This document shows, one piece after another, positions 13,101 through 23,024 of a DNA stretch of 36,749 nucleotides. Made by a program: the position numbers and the translations under genes. The stretch is from Saccoglossus kowalevskii. Lineage: Eukaryota; Hemichordata; Enteropneusta; Harrimaniidae. The stretch spans positions 156,623 through 193,371 of the forward strand of contig NW_003141315.1 in assembly GCF_000003605.2 (NCBI RefSeq), given 5' to 3'. Below the pieces are notes generated by a model. That model did no database searches and was not told the DNA's origin. It was given only the letters and a program-made list of their open reading frames with translations. How positions within the stretch are numbered: position 1 is the stretch's first letter; every line of letters starts with the position of its first letter.

Positions 13101-16100
13101 TTGTTTATCGGAAGGAGCTGTGCTGTTGTTTGCCCTAGCCAACTGTTTAAATTGATGGCAATAACAATAATGTTTACGGGATACACTCGAAATGCAGCTA
13201 TACAGCAACCCTCCGCCCTATTATCACTGAGAAGATGGTGTTTACATATATCAATTACTTGAAATCAGGGTTGTTAATACTGTGCTAGGAATAATAAAAT
13301 GCTTACATGTGAGCAACCGTAAGATATCTAATGTCACTATAATTGTATGGGTTGACAAATGTAACATTGAGATCAAGACTACCATGGAAATGCATGTCAT
13401 TGTTGAGCTTCTGAGCACGGGGAAAATTAAAATACTGACTATAATCCCCCTTCTGTGTGTGTATCCGTATTGTTGTAGTCAATGATATGTTACTACAGTG
13501 CACACATTCACTTTTTCGTATTTTGAATCCCCAATGGTAAAATATGTTGGTGTACCATACTCTGAAACCATTTGATATTATTAGTAATCACAATTGTCAC
13601 AATTACAGAGTAAATATAGGTAATATTCTTTCATTTCATCTGTATGCATGTTTAGATCTATAAGAGCATTTCCTACATGAAAACTATACAATTATTCATG
13701 TAATGTTTTAAACGTTGTTTAACTATTCATATTCTAAAACATGCATTATTCAACGACCAGAACTGTACATAGCTGTTTCTTAATTATACATTTATTTGAA
13801 ATAATGATTATTCAATGACCAGAGCTGTACATTTTAATTGACAGTTAAAAATATAAGAAAACAGATTTTATCGGAGTAATAATCTTGTAGCACTTCACAA
13901 TAAGAATGAAATATACTACCCTTAAGCAATCACACTAACACATGATATTGTCAAATTTGAACCAACACATAGTTATGAACCTATAATTAAAATGCATCAA
14001 TCAGCAGATTCACAAGGGCTCAACGAAGTTCTCCAATTAAATATCAAATACATATCTTGGCGACGGTAGAGTATTAGTAATTTCAATTAAATACATGCAT
14101 GGTATATCAGGAGATTCAGTTTTTAAGACGTTATAGTGTAATTATTTGTTTTTCAAACAGGGGCATTTTTCAACATTGCCGAGAAATCCGTTCATACAAC
14201 TTTGACTACACGCCAAAAAATTGTCCATTTTTACGAAACCATTTTCTTTCAATTGGAAAATTTGTTACTTTGACGTACAATATGAAATAACCATGTTATA
14301 GCAGTAGTTTTACATCGTCTGTATACAAACACTGAATGAGCCCAACCCAGGAAGTAACCAATTTCATAAAACACAATGGAAATAACCACAGAAATGCTGT
14401 TTTTAAACTGCTTTTTTAACATACTTACCTGTCGTGGTGTCGAGGGCCGCATATTCACTAAATGTAGATACGTCTGAAGCTTTCTTTTCAGTTGTCATTT
14501 CCGGAATCTGATCTGTAAGAACAGGACAGAATAGAGCTCATCTTACCAGCTTAGCCCACCATTGTTTATTATTGTTAAAGTTTATTTATTAACCAAATCA
14601 TTCGTTTTAGATTTGCGAAGATTATTTGATTTTCCGTTTAGTAATAGTTTACACATTTTCCGTCACCTAACTGTCCGATCTGCATTTGTGGTATTATAAT
14701 GATTATCATTCGAAGCATGACAAGTCTGTCCGAATATAAGGGTGCATTAAAACGTTTCTCAAAATAGTCACATGGTATCACCACTGCTTAATGTTGTTAA
14801 TTTTTATTTTATGTATGTTTGTATTTTACAATCGTAGCATGTCGATTTGTAATAACCTAAACATATATGTTTAAACATTTAGGACGCGCACATACCATAA
14901 TTGTATTGCACATATTGGATATGCTTATGAAAGGATTAATTAATTTGAAGGAGATTGTATTTGTATGTTACTCTAATCTATTATATAAATTCCCAGCTGA
15001 GGAAAATGTTGACATTAAGTCATATGCGAACTATACATAAACATTGTGTACAGATGAAACCTGATAACAATTCACATCAATATTAACATTAATGCTCTCA
15101 GGATAAACGACTTAAGAGGTAAGAATGAAATAGACATTGCAACGAATATTTAAGAACATAGTACACATGGCATGCTATGCACTACAGAATTGAAATAACC
15201 TAAAGAAAATAAATGAAAAATACAGATATTACATCACATTCGTTATAACATAATTTACAATAGTATATATGTGACTAATTGAACAAAGTTCAATGAACTA
15301 AACTAAAGATTATAACTCAAATAAGCCCAAACTATGCCTCCAGATCTTATAATTTGTGATATAATAAATCTCCAACTTCAGTACCACTGAAGGCGATAGT
15401 ATGTGATTACTTGCTGGCAGTCATTGTATACTATCTGTATTTAACATATACACATCGATGGATAAAATGTGCACTGTAAACAAAACAGTATGTGTTTGTA
15501 AGACAATATTACGGGCATTGCATCTTACCAATTTCCTTTTGTACATTGCATACATACTCTGGTTTATCACATACGTTGTCGAACGTAATGATCTGAGTGA
15601 CAGAAAAATAATAAATAATCTGTTATTTAATTAGCATAGAAATTATCTGATTCATTTTAAATGCAACAACTATGGTGGCTTGATGTTTTCTGCACCAACA
15701 ACTTAATTACATTTATGTATATCATGAGCTTATATATGTAATCTTAATATTTTCGTTTGACCTCTTCACATATTCAAAACGACTCGTTAAAATGGGGATG
15801 ATTCTTGTATGCCTAAGAAGTTGATAAATAAAACGTACATCATGCACTACACTGTGAAACTTAATGCCATGCCAATTCATTTCTTTTATATCCTGAAACA
15901 ATCACCATAATCTATTTGCTGTGAAATTAACAACGTGGTACATAATAAGGATTTTATAGTTCAGTTGGTATGTGTATTACCCCCGCCAATAAGGAAATGT
16001 TTTGTCGGCGTACCTGTGTCACCAGTGAGGTTATGTTTTTTTGCGTTTTTTTATGTTGTTCTTAAGCATGACAACTAATTAACGGATTCTAAGACATTTT

Positions 16101-19100
16101 TGGAAGACATGGCCATTTAAAAATGACAGGTGATGGCAGAGATGGGGATCCAATTTCATCTATCCAGGAACGATTTGTCATTTATAGCAAGCAAATAACC
16201 AAAAAGTTCTGAATAGATAATTTTAGAAAAAGGTTGGTCTTGGTAAAAGAGCTATTCCATTATATGTTAGTAGAGTTGGTGGTCCGGTTGCCATGAGAAC
16301 GGTATTTTTTTTAAATTATTTTCCATTTATAATATAAATAATATAAATTAGATCGTGACATTTCCAGCAGCAATTGCCATCGCCAAAACAACAACAAGTT
16401 GGTGGTCCGGTTGCCATGAAATCATCAATTTCGAGAATGACTTTTCATTTGTAAGTCAACAAGTTATTGGTGGATTATTGTCAACTTTCCAGGAGGGGTT
16501 ATTCTAGACAGAGAGATACGCATTTCATTTATGAAAACAAAAATGGAATTCCATTATATTTTAGAAGTAGTATGAATGATGAATGAATGAAATTTATTTT
16601 ACCAGAAACAGTGTTTACATTGAGTAGTAAGTTATAAATAAATAAATAAATACTAAAATTAATAACAGTAGTAATTATAATGATAGTAATATAGTATATA
16701 GTTTGTTTCTGGGTCACAGAAATAGCTTATTCAAGCTAGTCTAGTCTGTGACCTATAATCCAAGATATGTAATAACGTGGTGATAGGCTAAGATGTACAA
16801 GACATTGTAAAAGCATGTAATGAGTACTGTAATAACAATAACACAAATTTGGAGTCTGGAAGATTTTAGATACATAAAAAACAAGAAAAAAAATCGCATA
16901 TACACTACACATCAACTGTCTCAACATAAATTATGTAAATGTAATACATGCATTCACGCACGCATACACAGACACAATAATCATGGAAATATATGAAAAA
17001 AATATTAAATAAATGAAGCAGAAGACCAATACATAAATACTTATATAAAAATATCTAGAAAGTGTAAATACATAAAGCAATGCAGAAACACTCACACGCC
17101 TTGATAAAATAAAACAACGTAACATAAAAATACACATAATATTGATACGAAAGTAATATTTACATATCTTCTAGAAGATACCTTTTTAAGTGGCATTTGA
17201 AAGACTGTCTATTGTATACTTTCTATGTGATAGGGAAGTGAGTTCCAGTGCTTAGTGGAAGCGTATTTGAGAGTATGTTGATTTAATGTGAGATTGACTT
17301 TGGGAGTATAATATCTGTCACTAGCAGCATACACGTACCTCTCGAGTCAGTATAAAACATTTTTCTTAAAACATTATACAACTGACTTTATTGTATTTTA
17401 TATTCATTTGGACACTTCTACTTCAAATTTCAGTCTAGGTAAGCGAGTATATATGACGGCGCATTCATAATGCGGAGACAACGACGTGTGAAGTGGCGAA
17501 TCTGTTGCCCGTAAAAAAAGATTTGGCGACATTATTAATATTAGATATTTGAAGACTCCTGAACACGCTACGTGCCTGCGCAAAATATTCACAAAGTCAT
17601 GTCTCGACTTTTAGACAAATTGTCCACAGGCTCAGTCAGTAAAAACGTGCGTGATTACACCTTAGGACAAACTTGAAGTCGGTTCAGACTTCGGGAGAAA
17701 ACACAGTTTAAAGTAGGTATAAGGTGGATTAGCTCCATTATGCTATTAATAGTTTTGTATAGGAAGTGATTAGTCGTTTTTCCAATGGCAATTGTCCATT
17801 TTTGCGATGTCCCGCTGTTCAAAGGGACAGTTTTCATTGATTGACGCATGAAGGTGTTTCGTTAAGTATTGTAACTATTTATGCGGAACTCAAGTTCTAT
17901 ACTTTTTAGCTTTTCTTTTATATATGGCAAATAGTTATTATACAAAACTTGAACACACATCAGTGAGAAATCCATGGCAGTACCATGACAGATATTGTTC
18001 TTTTGTTTCGTTGAAAATACTGTGATATCAGAAACTAATACAGCTTTGCCGAAAAACTTTCAGAATTTTGCCGTAAAATTGTTCTATACTAATGATATAA
18101 CAGTGTTTTGCTGTGAAATAATATAGTTTCGCTGGGAAATAATGTTTTGCCGTCTAATTGTGCAATTTTGCCACAAGTAATAGAATTTTGCCGTCTAATT
18201 GTGGAATTTTGCCGCAAATGGAGTTTTGTCGTGTAATATTATAGTTTCACCGCGAGGTAATTGCGTTTTGCCGTGATCAATTACAGATGCACTGTCATTT
18301 GTGGTCATCGTAAGGATGTAATGTCTAGCTCTGGAAAATCCATATATTCAGATAATGACCATCAAACAGAAAGCGAATCTCCAACCAATGAGCGTACATT
18401 CACCACGACGAAGCAGGAATCGAAGAGCCCGAGGTTAGTAATTTGCAAATATCAATATGTGTGGGGATGTTGACGGTTATGAAAAAAAATATTATAGATT
18501 GTTTGTGAGTATTAAACTGTCGCCATTACCACTCCTCTATAGAAAAGTCATAATTTACCCATAATACCAGCGAAGTCTTATTTTGAATGCTTAATATGAC
18601 TTCATACCATTAGGATACAAAATAATAGTATTCAAAAGTGTTTTTAGCCGATTCATATTACTCTACATATTGTTCTACTTGTTTCATCTTTTCTCAATAA
18701 GTCAAGTGACCCGTATCTAAAGTAAAGTTTTTACATTTGCACTATCATCACGTAGTTGACTTTATTATATGTATAGTTACCTTACTTCAAGATTTGACTG
18801 AATATGTGACGCGTATATATTACACTCGGTGATGACAAAGCGAATTTATAAGAAACTAACAGCAATCACACTCATACTTTTTATGTAAATGTTATTTTTA
18901 GCAAATCTTTGTGATTGGGTTTGTTTTAATTTGAACGACTCACATTAAAAAAAACTTTTTCATTCAAATTTGAATCTATCATTTTTTTGTGACGCACATT
19001 GCGGAATCGATTGCTAATTATGAGAAGCTTACTTTTTTAATTATTTAATATTACTATATACTGCGACTTAATGGAACCTCGTAACAACGGTCATTATTGT

Positions 19101-21490
19101 GGCAGTAGAATACATTAAACGAAAACGTTGTATGCAAATGAATGACCGTGCTAAGAAGCTTGAACATGCGCACACGAATTTCTCCTGATGAAACAACTAT
19201 AGAAATGCAAACATGTTACAAATACATAGATCCGGGTCCCATAATATCCAATGTATTGACCACGTGAAGTAATCTTTGTATGTGGTCAAAGGCTCGAAGA
19301 ACATGCAAATTACTACACACGTTTAATAATCTGATAACGTGTGACACTAGATATATGTATACATTAAAACGAATAAAAAAATGTTGTCGTCAAATTATAG
19401 TTCTAGATAGAATTTCTTGTCGATTGTTAAGTAGGACTAACCTGTTTTAAACAAAATGTTATAATAATGAAATTAGTTTCCTTATTTGTGAGGAATAATA
19501 TTATTTTATATTGCTACGTTGAAACACGTGCATATAAATACGTCAATTGGCATTAACGGCCATTGCACAAGGAGGATCCAATACATCAAGTATACCTTTT
19601 TTTACTGATTACTGTTCCTTATTAACTTGTTATCCCGGAAATAACTCGAGCAGAAACCGCATTGATTCCATGAACGTGAAACGATATTGTAAATTTGATT
19701 CACATCAATTGCAAGACGAGTGTCATCGCGACAGTGGCAATTATGAAGTGCACGCCAGATGAACAAAATGAGTCAATCATTAAGAAAATATCAGATATAT
19801 ACAAATTCTCCATAGAGTGTAAAATATTCAATGCACCTGTAGACATATGTTAGTGATATCGGCAACGTACATTTTCAATATAGTTTGCGCAGAATACCCA
19901 GGGTGCACATGGACCTGTTCAGCTTGTATTAACAATTAGTAGCCCAATTATGATTCAGGTAGGTACTGGCTTTCGAACTCAATCAATGTGTATGAAATGA
20001 TGCTATCAATAATTCGTGAATGTTTCACATGAAATAATCTTCAAACATATCTCAATCTTTCACACAACAAATGATGAACATGTGCGCTTTAAATCTTAGG
20101 CATGAACATATTTTGTTATTAACTATTGAAAGAAAAACAATACATTTACTTTGGAAAAAACATGTCCAGTAAATACGCCACCACTATATTTCATATAAAT
20201 GTATCATAAAACAAAACAAAAAATAAAATATACAGTTCTGTAGTTTTATACATAAGCACATACTAAAATGAACCAATTATATTAAATTAAACGAGACTGG
20301 GAGAGCCGCTGGATTTTATTACTTTAATATCCTTAAATAAGGACTCTAGTAACGAAGAATTAACGACAGCTTCACAAATGTCTTCTAATACCCATCAATT
20401 TACAGGGTTGTAATTGGAAGTTATATGCCACAGTTACCTGTAGTATGGATTCTAAAGATTATATTATCATATTGTGTATATTATACGATAAGCTATTTTT
20501 CCTATGGAAACAATTTGTAGTATAATATTTCTCTCTAAATGTACAGTCATCGCATATCTCATGATATATAATTCTCTCTAATTAAAGGATTGCACATGAC
20601 CCAAACCTTTCTTTAGAATGCAGACATCTATATTTAAAAGCGTATGAAACATTTACAATGATTGAGACTGAAGGTTAAAACACTCTGGCGTCTTGTTATG
20701 GTGACAAAATAATCAATCCACTCTGAGAACGTTTGAATAAATAATTTTATTAATTTAAAATATAAAAACACCTGTAGTTCTAAACGATGTATTCATTTGA
20801 ATTTGTACCTTTCGAACAATATACTTGTTTTGAAATCAGATATCACTAAAAAATGGTTAGCTCATGTCACATTATATACAAAGGTAAAGATGTTGAGAAA
20901 ATAAAAGAATCCAAAGAACACAACAAAGATACAACTGACAACTAATACTAATGTGCATGTCAGTGAGAAAACATTATGAATATCCCCTGAATCATACAAG
21001 CGTCTAAAACTAAAGTATTTTGCCATATTTAGCCACTACCATCTTCTATCAACATATTACTTAGGTTAGTAATTAGGTTAGTTGTTATTAATCAGTGATG
21101 GTAACTAAAAAAAGAAATTATACATACTGACATCAATGATGTTGAACTCTTTGCACAGGGCACAAAATAGCTAATATCAGGATCATATATCAGTTGATTG
21201 ATACTGGTTGCTGATTTAAAATTCAGTTCACATCGACTTGTCCTTCTCTGGAAATTGTACGATGTACATCTCAATGATTCACGACATATGCTATTGCACT
21301 CAAAGATGCTGAACACTTTTACCACATCGAATGTGTGTCCAACGAAATAGTGATTGGCGACGTGAATATATACTGCGTTGTTTAACTGCTCGCTCACTGT
21401 GTTGTTACATGTCTGTCCATGAGACGTCGATGTTATAATTACAATCCATAGCATCACAAACGCAACAAAGTATTGATCGATTCTCAACAT
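3875..21490 (-). CDS. Secreted PAN/apple-expansin-like fusion protein, 8-exon gene
   Basis: Eight minus-strand exons: 21490-21128, 15592-15529, 14512-14429, 12954-12880, 12161-12054, 11769-11627, 4922-4710 and 4147-3875. Every junction has GT/AG ends and matching phase (0,1,1,1,1,0,0), and the sum is 1323 bp, exactly 440 codons plus stop. Predicted order: signal peptide (1-25), PAN/apple domain (about 28-112), Cys-containing linker (122-142), Ser/Thr-rich linker (142-231), double-psi beta-barrel (about 235-335), CBM63-like domain (351-440). Expansins loosen plant or bacterial cell-wall polysaccharides without hydrolysis, and PAN domains bind proteins or glycans. A secreted digestive or microbe-facing role is inference. 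The intron before exon 7 carries a LINE. A weak point is the 5.5-kb intron 1, which joins the PAN exon to the rest only by phase and strand. The alternative is two genes, one PAN and one expansin-like. Confidence 0.72.
4148..4709 (-). other. Intron 7 of the expansin-like gene
   Basis: 562-bp intron bounded by GTATTG and ACAG on the minus strand. It contains a pyrimidine-rich stretch (about 4370-4470 on the plus strand) with repeated CTCTCT/TCTCTC words. No gene. Confidence 0.6.
4710..4922 (-). CDS. Exon 7: core of the double-psi beta-barrel
   Basis: 213 bp, phase 0-0, acceptor ATATCTAG and donor GTATTG after TTTCAG. It encodes 71 residues: MCGACLEVIGTNGVC, then VMVADSCGDCSSTDLLLS, then VDVFWRPVPC. 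The pattern CGAC-LEV, V-x-D-x-C-x-x-C, D-L-S and WR-V-C is characteristic of expansin and related barrels. By position, the Asp in STDLLLS corresponds to the functional Asp of bacterial expansin YoaJ (inference from motif alignment by eye). Confidence 0.85.
4923..5111. other. Host intron sequence between exon 7 and the LINE
   Basis: Short intron sequence containing an imperfect (GATA)n tract near 5008-5040 and the left 12-bp TSD copy at 5100-5111. Confidence 0.6.
5192..5494 (+). pseudogene. LINE N-terminal segment with 2A-like ribosome-skipping motif
   Basis: The frame open from 5194 encodes about 70 residues ending LLQLAGDVESNP, followed by TGA where glycine is expected. The motif D-V-E-S-N-P-G-P is the 2A-like sequence known from several APE-type LINEs of marine invertebrates and from picorna-like viruses. 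It makes the ribosome skip a peptide bond between G and P. Here the GG of the glycine codon region now reads TGATCC, which kills both skipping and translation. After the stop the same frame continues (SYSDIIKAMQAMKCELLEEV) into a helical ORF1 start until the nested element cuts in at 5497-5504. No in-frame ATG precedes it, so the start has been lost as well. Confidence 0.8.
5527..5641. repeat. 31-bp minisatellite at the left end of the hAT-like element
   Basis: About three and a half units with core AATCACCAGGAATT and linker CTAATTCCCTATTAACC or a variant, period about 31 bp. It starts about 20 bp inside the terminal inverted repeat. Confidence 0.75.
7293..7466. repeat. ~30-bp minisatellite at the right end of the hAT-like element
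   Basis: About five degenerate units beginning AACG and centred on ATCACCAGGAATT or variants (ATCACCGGGAATT, AGAACGAGGAATT, ATCACCATGAATA). It has the same core and orientation as the left-end array, so the element has related subterminal arrays in direct orientation. Confidence 0.7.
7495..8263 (+). pseudogene. LINE ORF1 (coiled coil plus RNA-binding region)
   Basis: The frame is open from 7495 to the stop at 8261-8263. The first part is a heptad-rich helix (for example LDQKMDNILCRMEEVERDAD), followed by LEKFSRRDNIRLYDISE, IVRAHRTV, and a basic tract around DLTRRQRATLAELRRDGKRD. This is the layout of L1-type and CR1/Nimb-type ORF1 proteins, which form trimers and chaperone nucleic acid: coiled coil, then an RRM-like fold with the S-R-R-x-N-I and R-A-H-R motifs, then a basic C-terminal region. 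It is continuous with the segment upstream of 5497 once the nested element is removed. Confidence 0.82.
8296..9115 (+). pseudogene. LINE ORF2 endonuclease domain, frame-broken
   Basis: Fragments in several frames together follow an apurinic-type endonuclease (APE/EEP fold), which nicks target DNA for reverse transcription. Recognisable pieces are ITIIETWV (about 8375), GGICVLIKS (about 8490), VSGDLNARKD (about 8740) with the conserved D-x-N, and ESDHLPLTF (about 9070) with the catalytic S-D-H. Early stops at 8312 and 8332 and frameshifts near 8580 and 9000 inactivate it. Confidence 0.85.
9116..11337 (+). pseudogene. LINE ORF2 reverse transcriptase and CCHC end, with internal deletion
   Basis: After a linker (RRQPAWF, about 9365), the thumb-less RT pieces begin (about 9770: PISTEEIMLGIASLKGG). 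The reading frame then jumps from ELFKTTSNFIIPYL straight to QAGFRKGYST (about 9898), so RT fingers motifs that normally lie between are missing. VGVRQGCMLSP (about 10170) is intact, and the catalytic F-A-D-D box reads LFPDDVILFSD (about 10308), an Ala-to-Pro change. The C-terminal part (about 10540-11334) includes FDTMITPILTYGSE and the zinc-like C-x2-C-x9-H-x4-C motif (CPLCENVEIEDELHFLLIC). Frameshifts occur near 9400, 9590, 10030, 10230, 10400 and 10780. Confidence 0.88.
11627..11769 (-). CDS. Exon 6: start of the expansin-like barrel
   Basis: 143 bp, enters phase 1 after TTTGTAG and leaves phase 0 at GTAAGT. It encodes the stretch with TEATVIG, FDACSLGPF and SLANVTGIGDYTAD, matching the amino-terminal part of expansin-like double-psi beta-barrels (glycine/alanine-rich start, then the A-C-S-L strand). 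In such proteins it is followed directly by a CGAC motif, which is what exon 7 supplies. Confidence 0.75.
12054..12161 (-). CDS. Exon 5: Ser/Thr linker repeat C
   Basis: 108 bp, phase 1-1, acceptor TTCTTACAG nearly identical to that of exon 3, donor GTACAG. It encodes 36 residues including TTYRETIEGNPTSDATFT and FSGYASIGVIT. The shared intron end (CTGTTCTTACAG) and shared coding motif show that exons 3 and 5 are duplicates. Confidence 0.72.
12880..12954 (-). CDS. Exon 4: Ser/Thr linker repeat B
   Basis: 75 bp, phase 1-1, acceptor GACAACAG and donor GTACAT. It encodes 25 residues, ETSSTGNPTSVASRFSEYST followed by FDVTT. It shares GNPTS and FSEY with its neighbours. The ATGACAACAGAGACG just around the acceptor matches the MTTE codons inside exon 3, so the 5' splice position appears to have moved during duplication. 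Confidence 0.72.
12955..14428 (-). other. Intron 3, with a possible decayed linker exon at 13500-13560
   Basis: Intron between exons 3 and 4. On the minus strand near 13565, an acceptor-like GGTTTCAG is followed by codons reading YGTPTYFTIGDSKYEK, loosely like the GNPTS region of exons 4 and 5. No phase-1 donor follows, so if it is a duplicate exon it is dead. The remainder shows nothing else. Confidence 0.3.
14429..14512 (-). CDS. Exon 3: Ser/Thr linker repeat A
   Basis: 84 bp, phase 1-1, acceptor CTGTTCTTACAG and donor GTAAGT. It encodes 28 residues including PEMTTEKK and FSEYAALDTTT. It aligns with exons 4 and 5 (motif TTE/TTY, then F-S-E/G-Y, then D/G-V/T-T/I-T before the donor). It is probably an extended O-glycosylated spacer. 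Confidence 0.75.
14513..15528 (-). other. Intron 2 of the expansin-like gene
   Basis: AT-rich intron with no coding or structured feature that I can support. Confidence 0.55.
15529..15592 (-). CDS. Exon 2: short Cys-containing linker
   Basis: Bounded by an acceptor (TCTGTCACTCAG) and a donor (GTAAGA). It is 64 bp, entering in phase 0 and leaving in phase 1, which fits exon 1 upstream and exon 3 downstream. It encodes ITFDNVCDKPEYVCNVQKEI with two cysteines that could pair with each other. No domain recognised. Confidence 0.65.
15978..16500. repeat. Dispersed-repeat-like segment with a 123-bp internal duplication
   Basis: GGTGGTCCGGTTGCCATG occurs at 16278-16295 and again at 16401-16418, 123 bp apart. 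Each is followed by an A/T-rich stretch containing TTTTCATTT or TTTTCCATTT. The segment starts near a C-rich ACCCCCGCC. It has the look of a MITE or other repeat relic, but I could not define termini or a TSD. Confidence 0.4.
16573..16600 (-). repeat. Retroposon-like 3' tail, AAATAAATTTCATTC(ATTC)n
   Basis: On the minus strand the sequence reads TAAAATAAATTTCATTCATT followed by further ATTC/ATC units. This kind of tail ends many invertebrate LINE/SINE families. The body would lie toward 17400 on the plus-strand numbering, but no coding remnant is clear. Confidence 0.4.
18035..18280 (+). repeat. Degenerate tandem repeat with core TTTTGCCGTCTAATTGT
   Basis: Around ten imperfect units, each with TTTTGCCG or TTTCGCTG/TTTCACCG followed by T/A-rich sequence containing TAAT (for example ATTTTGCCGTCTAATTGTG near 18140 and 18185). 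Spacing is irregular, about 22-30 bp. It stops just before the candidate exon at 18321. Confidence 0.75.
18321..18434 (+). other. Weak candidate coding exon (Ser/Thr/Glu-rich)
   Basis: An ATG opens MSSSGKSIYSDNDHQTESES and runs on polar and disordered to a GAG followed by GTTAGTAAT, a plausible donor. It lies on the plus strand within intron 1 of the minus-strand gene. No homology recognised. It may be chance. Confidence 0.25.
21128..21490 (-). CDS. Exon 1: signal peptide and PAN/apple domain
   Basis: Begins at an ATG and encodes 121 residues. Residues 1-25 have a hydrophobic core (FVAFVMLWIVII) ending in a plausible cleavage site before QTC. The PAN/apple signature follows: FECNSIC (65-69), C75 in the RCTSYNF segment and C87 in the RCELN segment, with C28 and C112 as outer cysteines. 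This spacing is typical of PAN_1 domains. The exon ends in phase 0 at a TCA codon followed by GTATGT. Confidence 0.85.
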
Positions 21491-21651
21491 TGCTCAGATT
21501 TCACTTTAGAGAATCACAATCGCCAGGTTCAGGAAATAATGCGAAAAACACGCCAGGTAAAATAAACTGCATTTAAATGTATGTGCGCATACTCAATATA
21601 GTGTACATGTGATTTGTAATTGTGACGCTCACATCAATTGACGAGTGACAC

Positions 21652-21668
21652 TTTTATATGTCATCCAA
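21652..21668 (-). promoter_or_regulatory. Candidate TATA and inverted CCAAT boxes of the expansin-like gene
   Basis: Reading the minus strand, ATTGG is followed about ten bases later by ATATAAAAG, some 160 bases before the ATG at 21490. A start near 21625 would give a 5' UTR of about 135 bases. Position and sequence are suitable, but AT-rich DNA yields such matches by chance. Confidence 0.35.
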
Positions 21669-22724
21669 TAGGAACATTAATCGACGTTTTTTGAAACCTA
21701 GTATTGACTTGAAACCACACTGTTAATATTACAGTTATTATACATATGCAATGTGTCAATATACAGACCAATACACATTTCAACATTTCCTAATTTGGTA
21801 ATAAACATCAATACACCAAATTATTTTCGTCGTCTAGTCGAAAAAAAACTTATTTATTATAAAGTTAGGATATTTCAATAATTCTAATAGTTTCGAGAAT
21901 TTCTCTTATCTCTGACGCAATGTGCAAAAAATACTGATTGAATTAACTCCAAAATTAGTAGTCATGTTGACAATGAGTTCCCGGACCCCTGAATACATTA
22001 ATGCCTTAAGAATATACTATCGACACATAGGGAATCGGTGTTCTTAATGCAATGCGTTAATGCTTTACTGACTTCTCACCCGCGCTTATAAATCACGATT
22101 CCGAAGTTAGTTCAGACGTTCCAAGGGCGAGTCGAAAAACAGTAACAAATGATGTTATTGTGATACCGACTACGATTATATAACACGCAGTCGCTGCTAA
22201 CAACATTATTGGTGGTCATTCGAGATCTGTATTTCTGTAGTGCCACTTGTTCTTCTATCCACTAAAGTGTCTTTATCAAATAAGGAAGAGAATTGAGCGG
22301 TGTTCGTTCCATTCCTTAGTTTCAAAAGATCTACTTTAAAACATGTGCAATCTTTTCGTCTATCTCAAAAGGTCTATGTGCATCTAAAATACAAACATTA
22401 ACGGCTATTTGCCACTCGTGTATGTCAATCAAACCTACAATATCTATGTTTCAAGAGATAGATTTGTTAAAGTTTGAATTTAATTGCCTTTCTATTCTAG
22501 TTTTTATTCTGCGTGACATTGCGATGCTGTGTTGTTTTAACGTGCAGGACGCTTTGAATGATATAAAAACATGCAAAATCATCTCTTGAAACATTTGGTT
22601 GTCATACAAGATTGTCAATAAGTAGTTGATGATTGTTTTTTGAGGTATACGAAATAATTGCACATGATTTAACTTAGTTTTCCTGCAATGATACGAATGA
22701 TCTATATGGAGCATGGGTAATACA
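21669..22724. other. Upstream intergenic stretch
   Basis: No supported gene. A minus-strand open frame at 22451-22714 has no recognisable domain. Confidence 0.5.
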
Positions 22725-23024
22725 ATCCTTTGCCCGGGGGGTTCACTCTATATGTTGTTACTACCCCATGTGCGTTCCAAATTTAGCGGGAAAGCGGGGT
22801 GTTTTTCACCTTCAAGAGCGGGCCCACGCGGGAGGCAAATAGGCCCCCTTTAAAATGCTAATGTCTGCAATAGGCCCCCGGAAATAAACTCACAGGGTTG
22901 CTGCGCCCGCTGTAGGCCTTCTCTCGCAACAACCACATTCATACACCGCCCTATGCCCCGAATTGGCGGATCCATAGCCCCGACTAGACCGCAAACGTCC
23001 GCCCGAACTTTCGCCACTTCCAAC

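Larger units (their letters stand above)
15593..21127 (-). other. Intron 1 (5.5 kb) with assorted repeats
   Basis: Holds the repeated region near 15980-16500, a retroposon-like tail at 16573-16600, the TTTTGCCG repeat cluster at 18035-18280 and a weak plus-strand exon candidate at 18321-18434. A plus-strand open frame at 19547-19762 has no recognisable domain. The rest is AT-rich and featureless. Confidence 0.5.

Noticed and set aside
13303-13503. Minus-strand frame bounded by a good acceptor (TTCCCCGTGCTCAG) and donor (GTAAGC), as a possible extra exon of the PAN-expansin gene
   Set aside because: Its phases (0 to 2) do not fit between exons 3 and 4, which need phase 1-1, and including it would break the frame.
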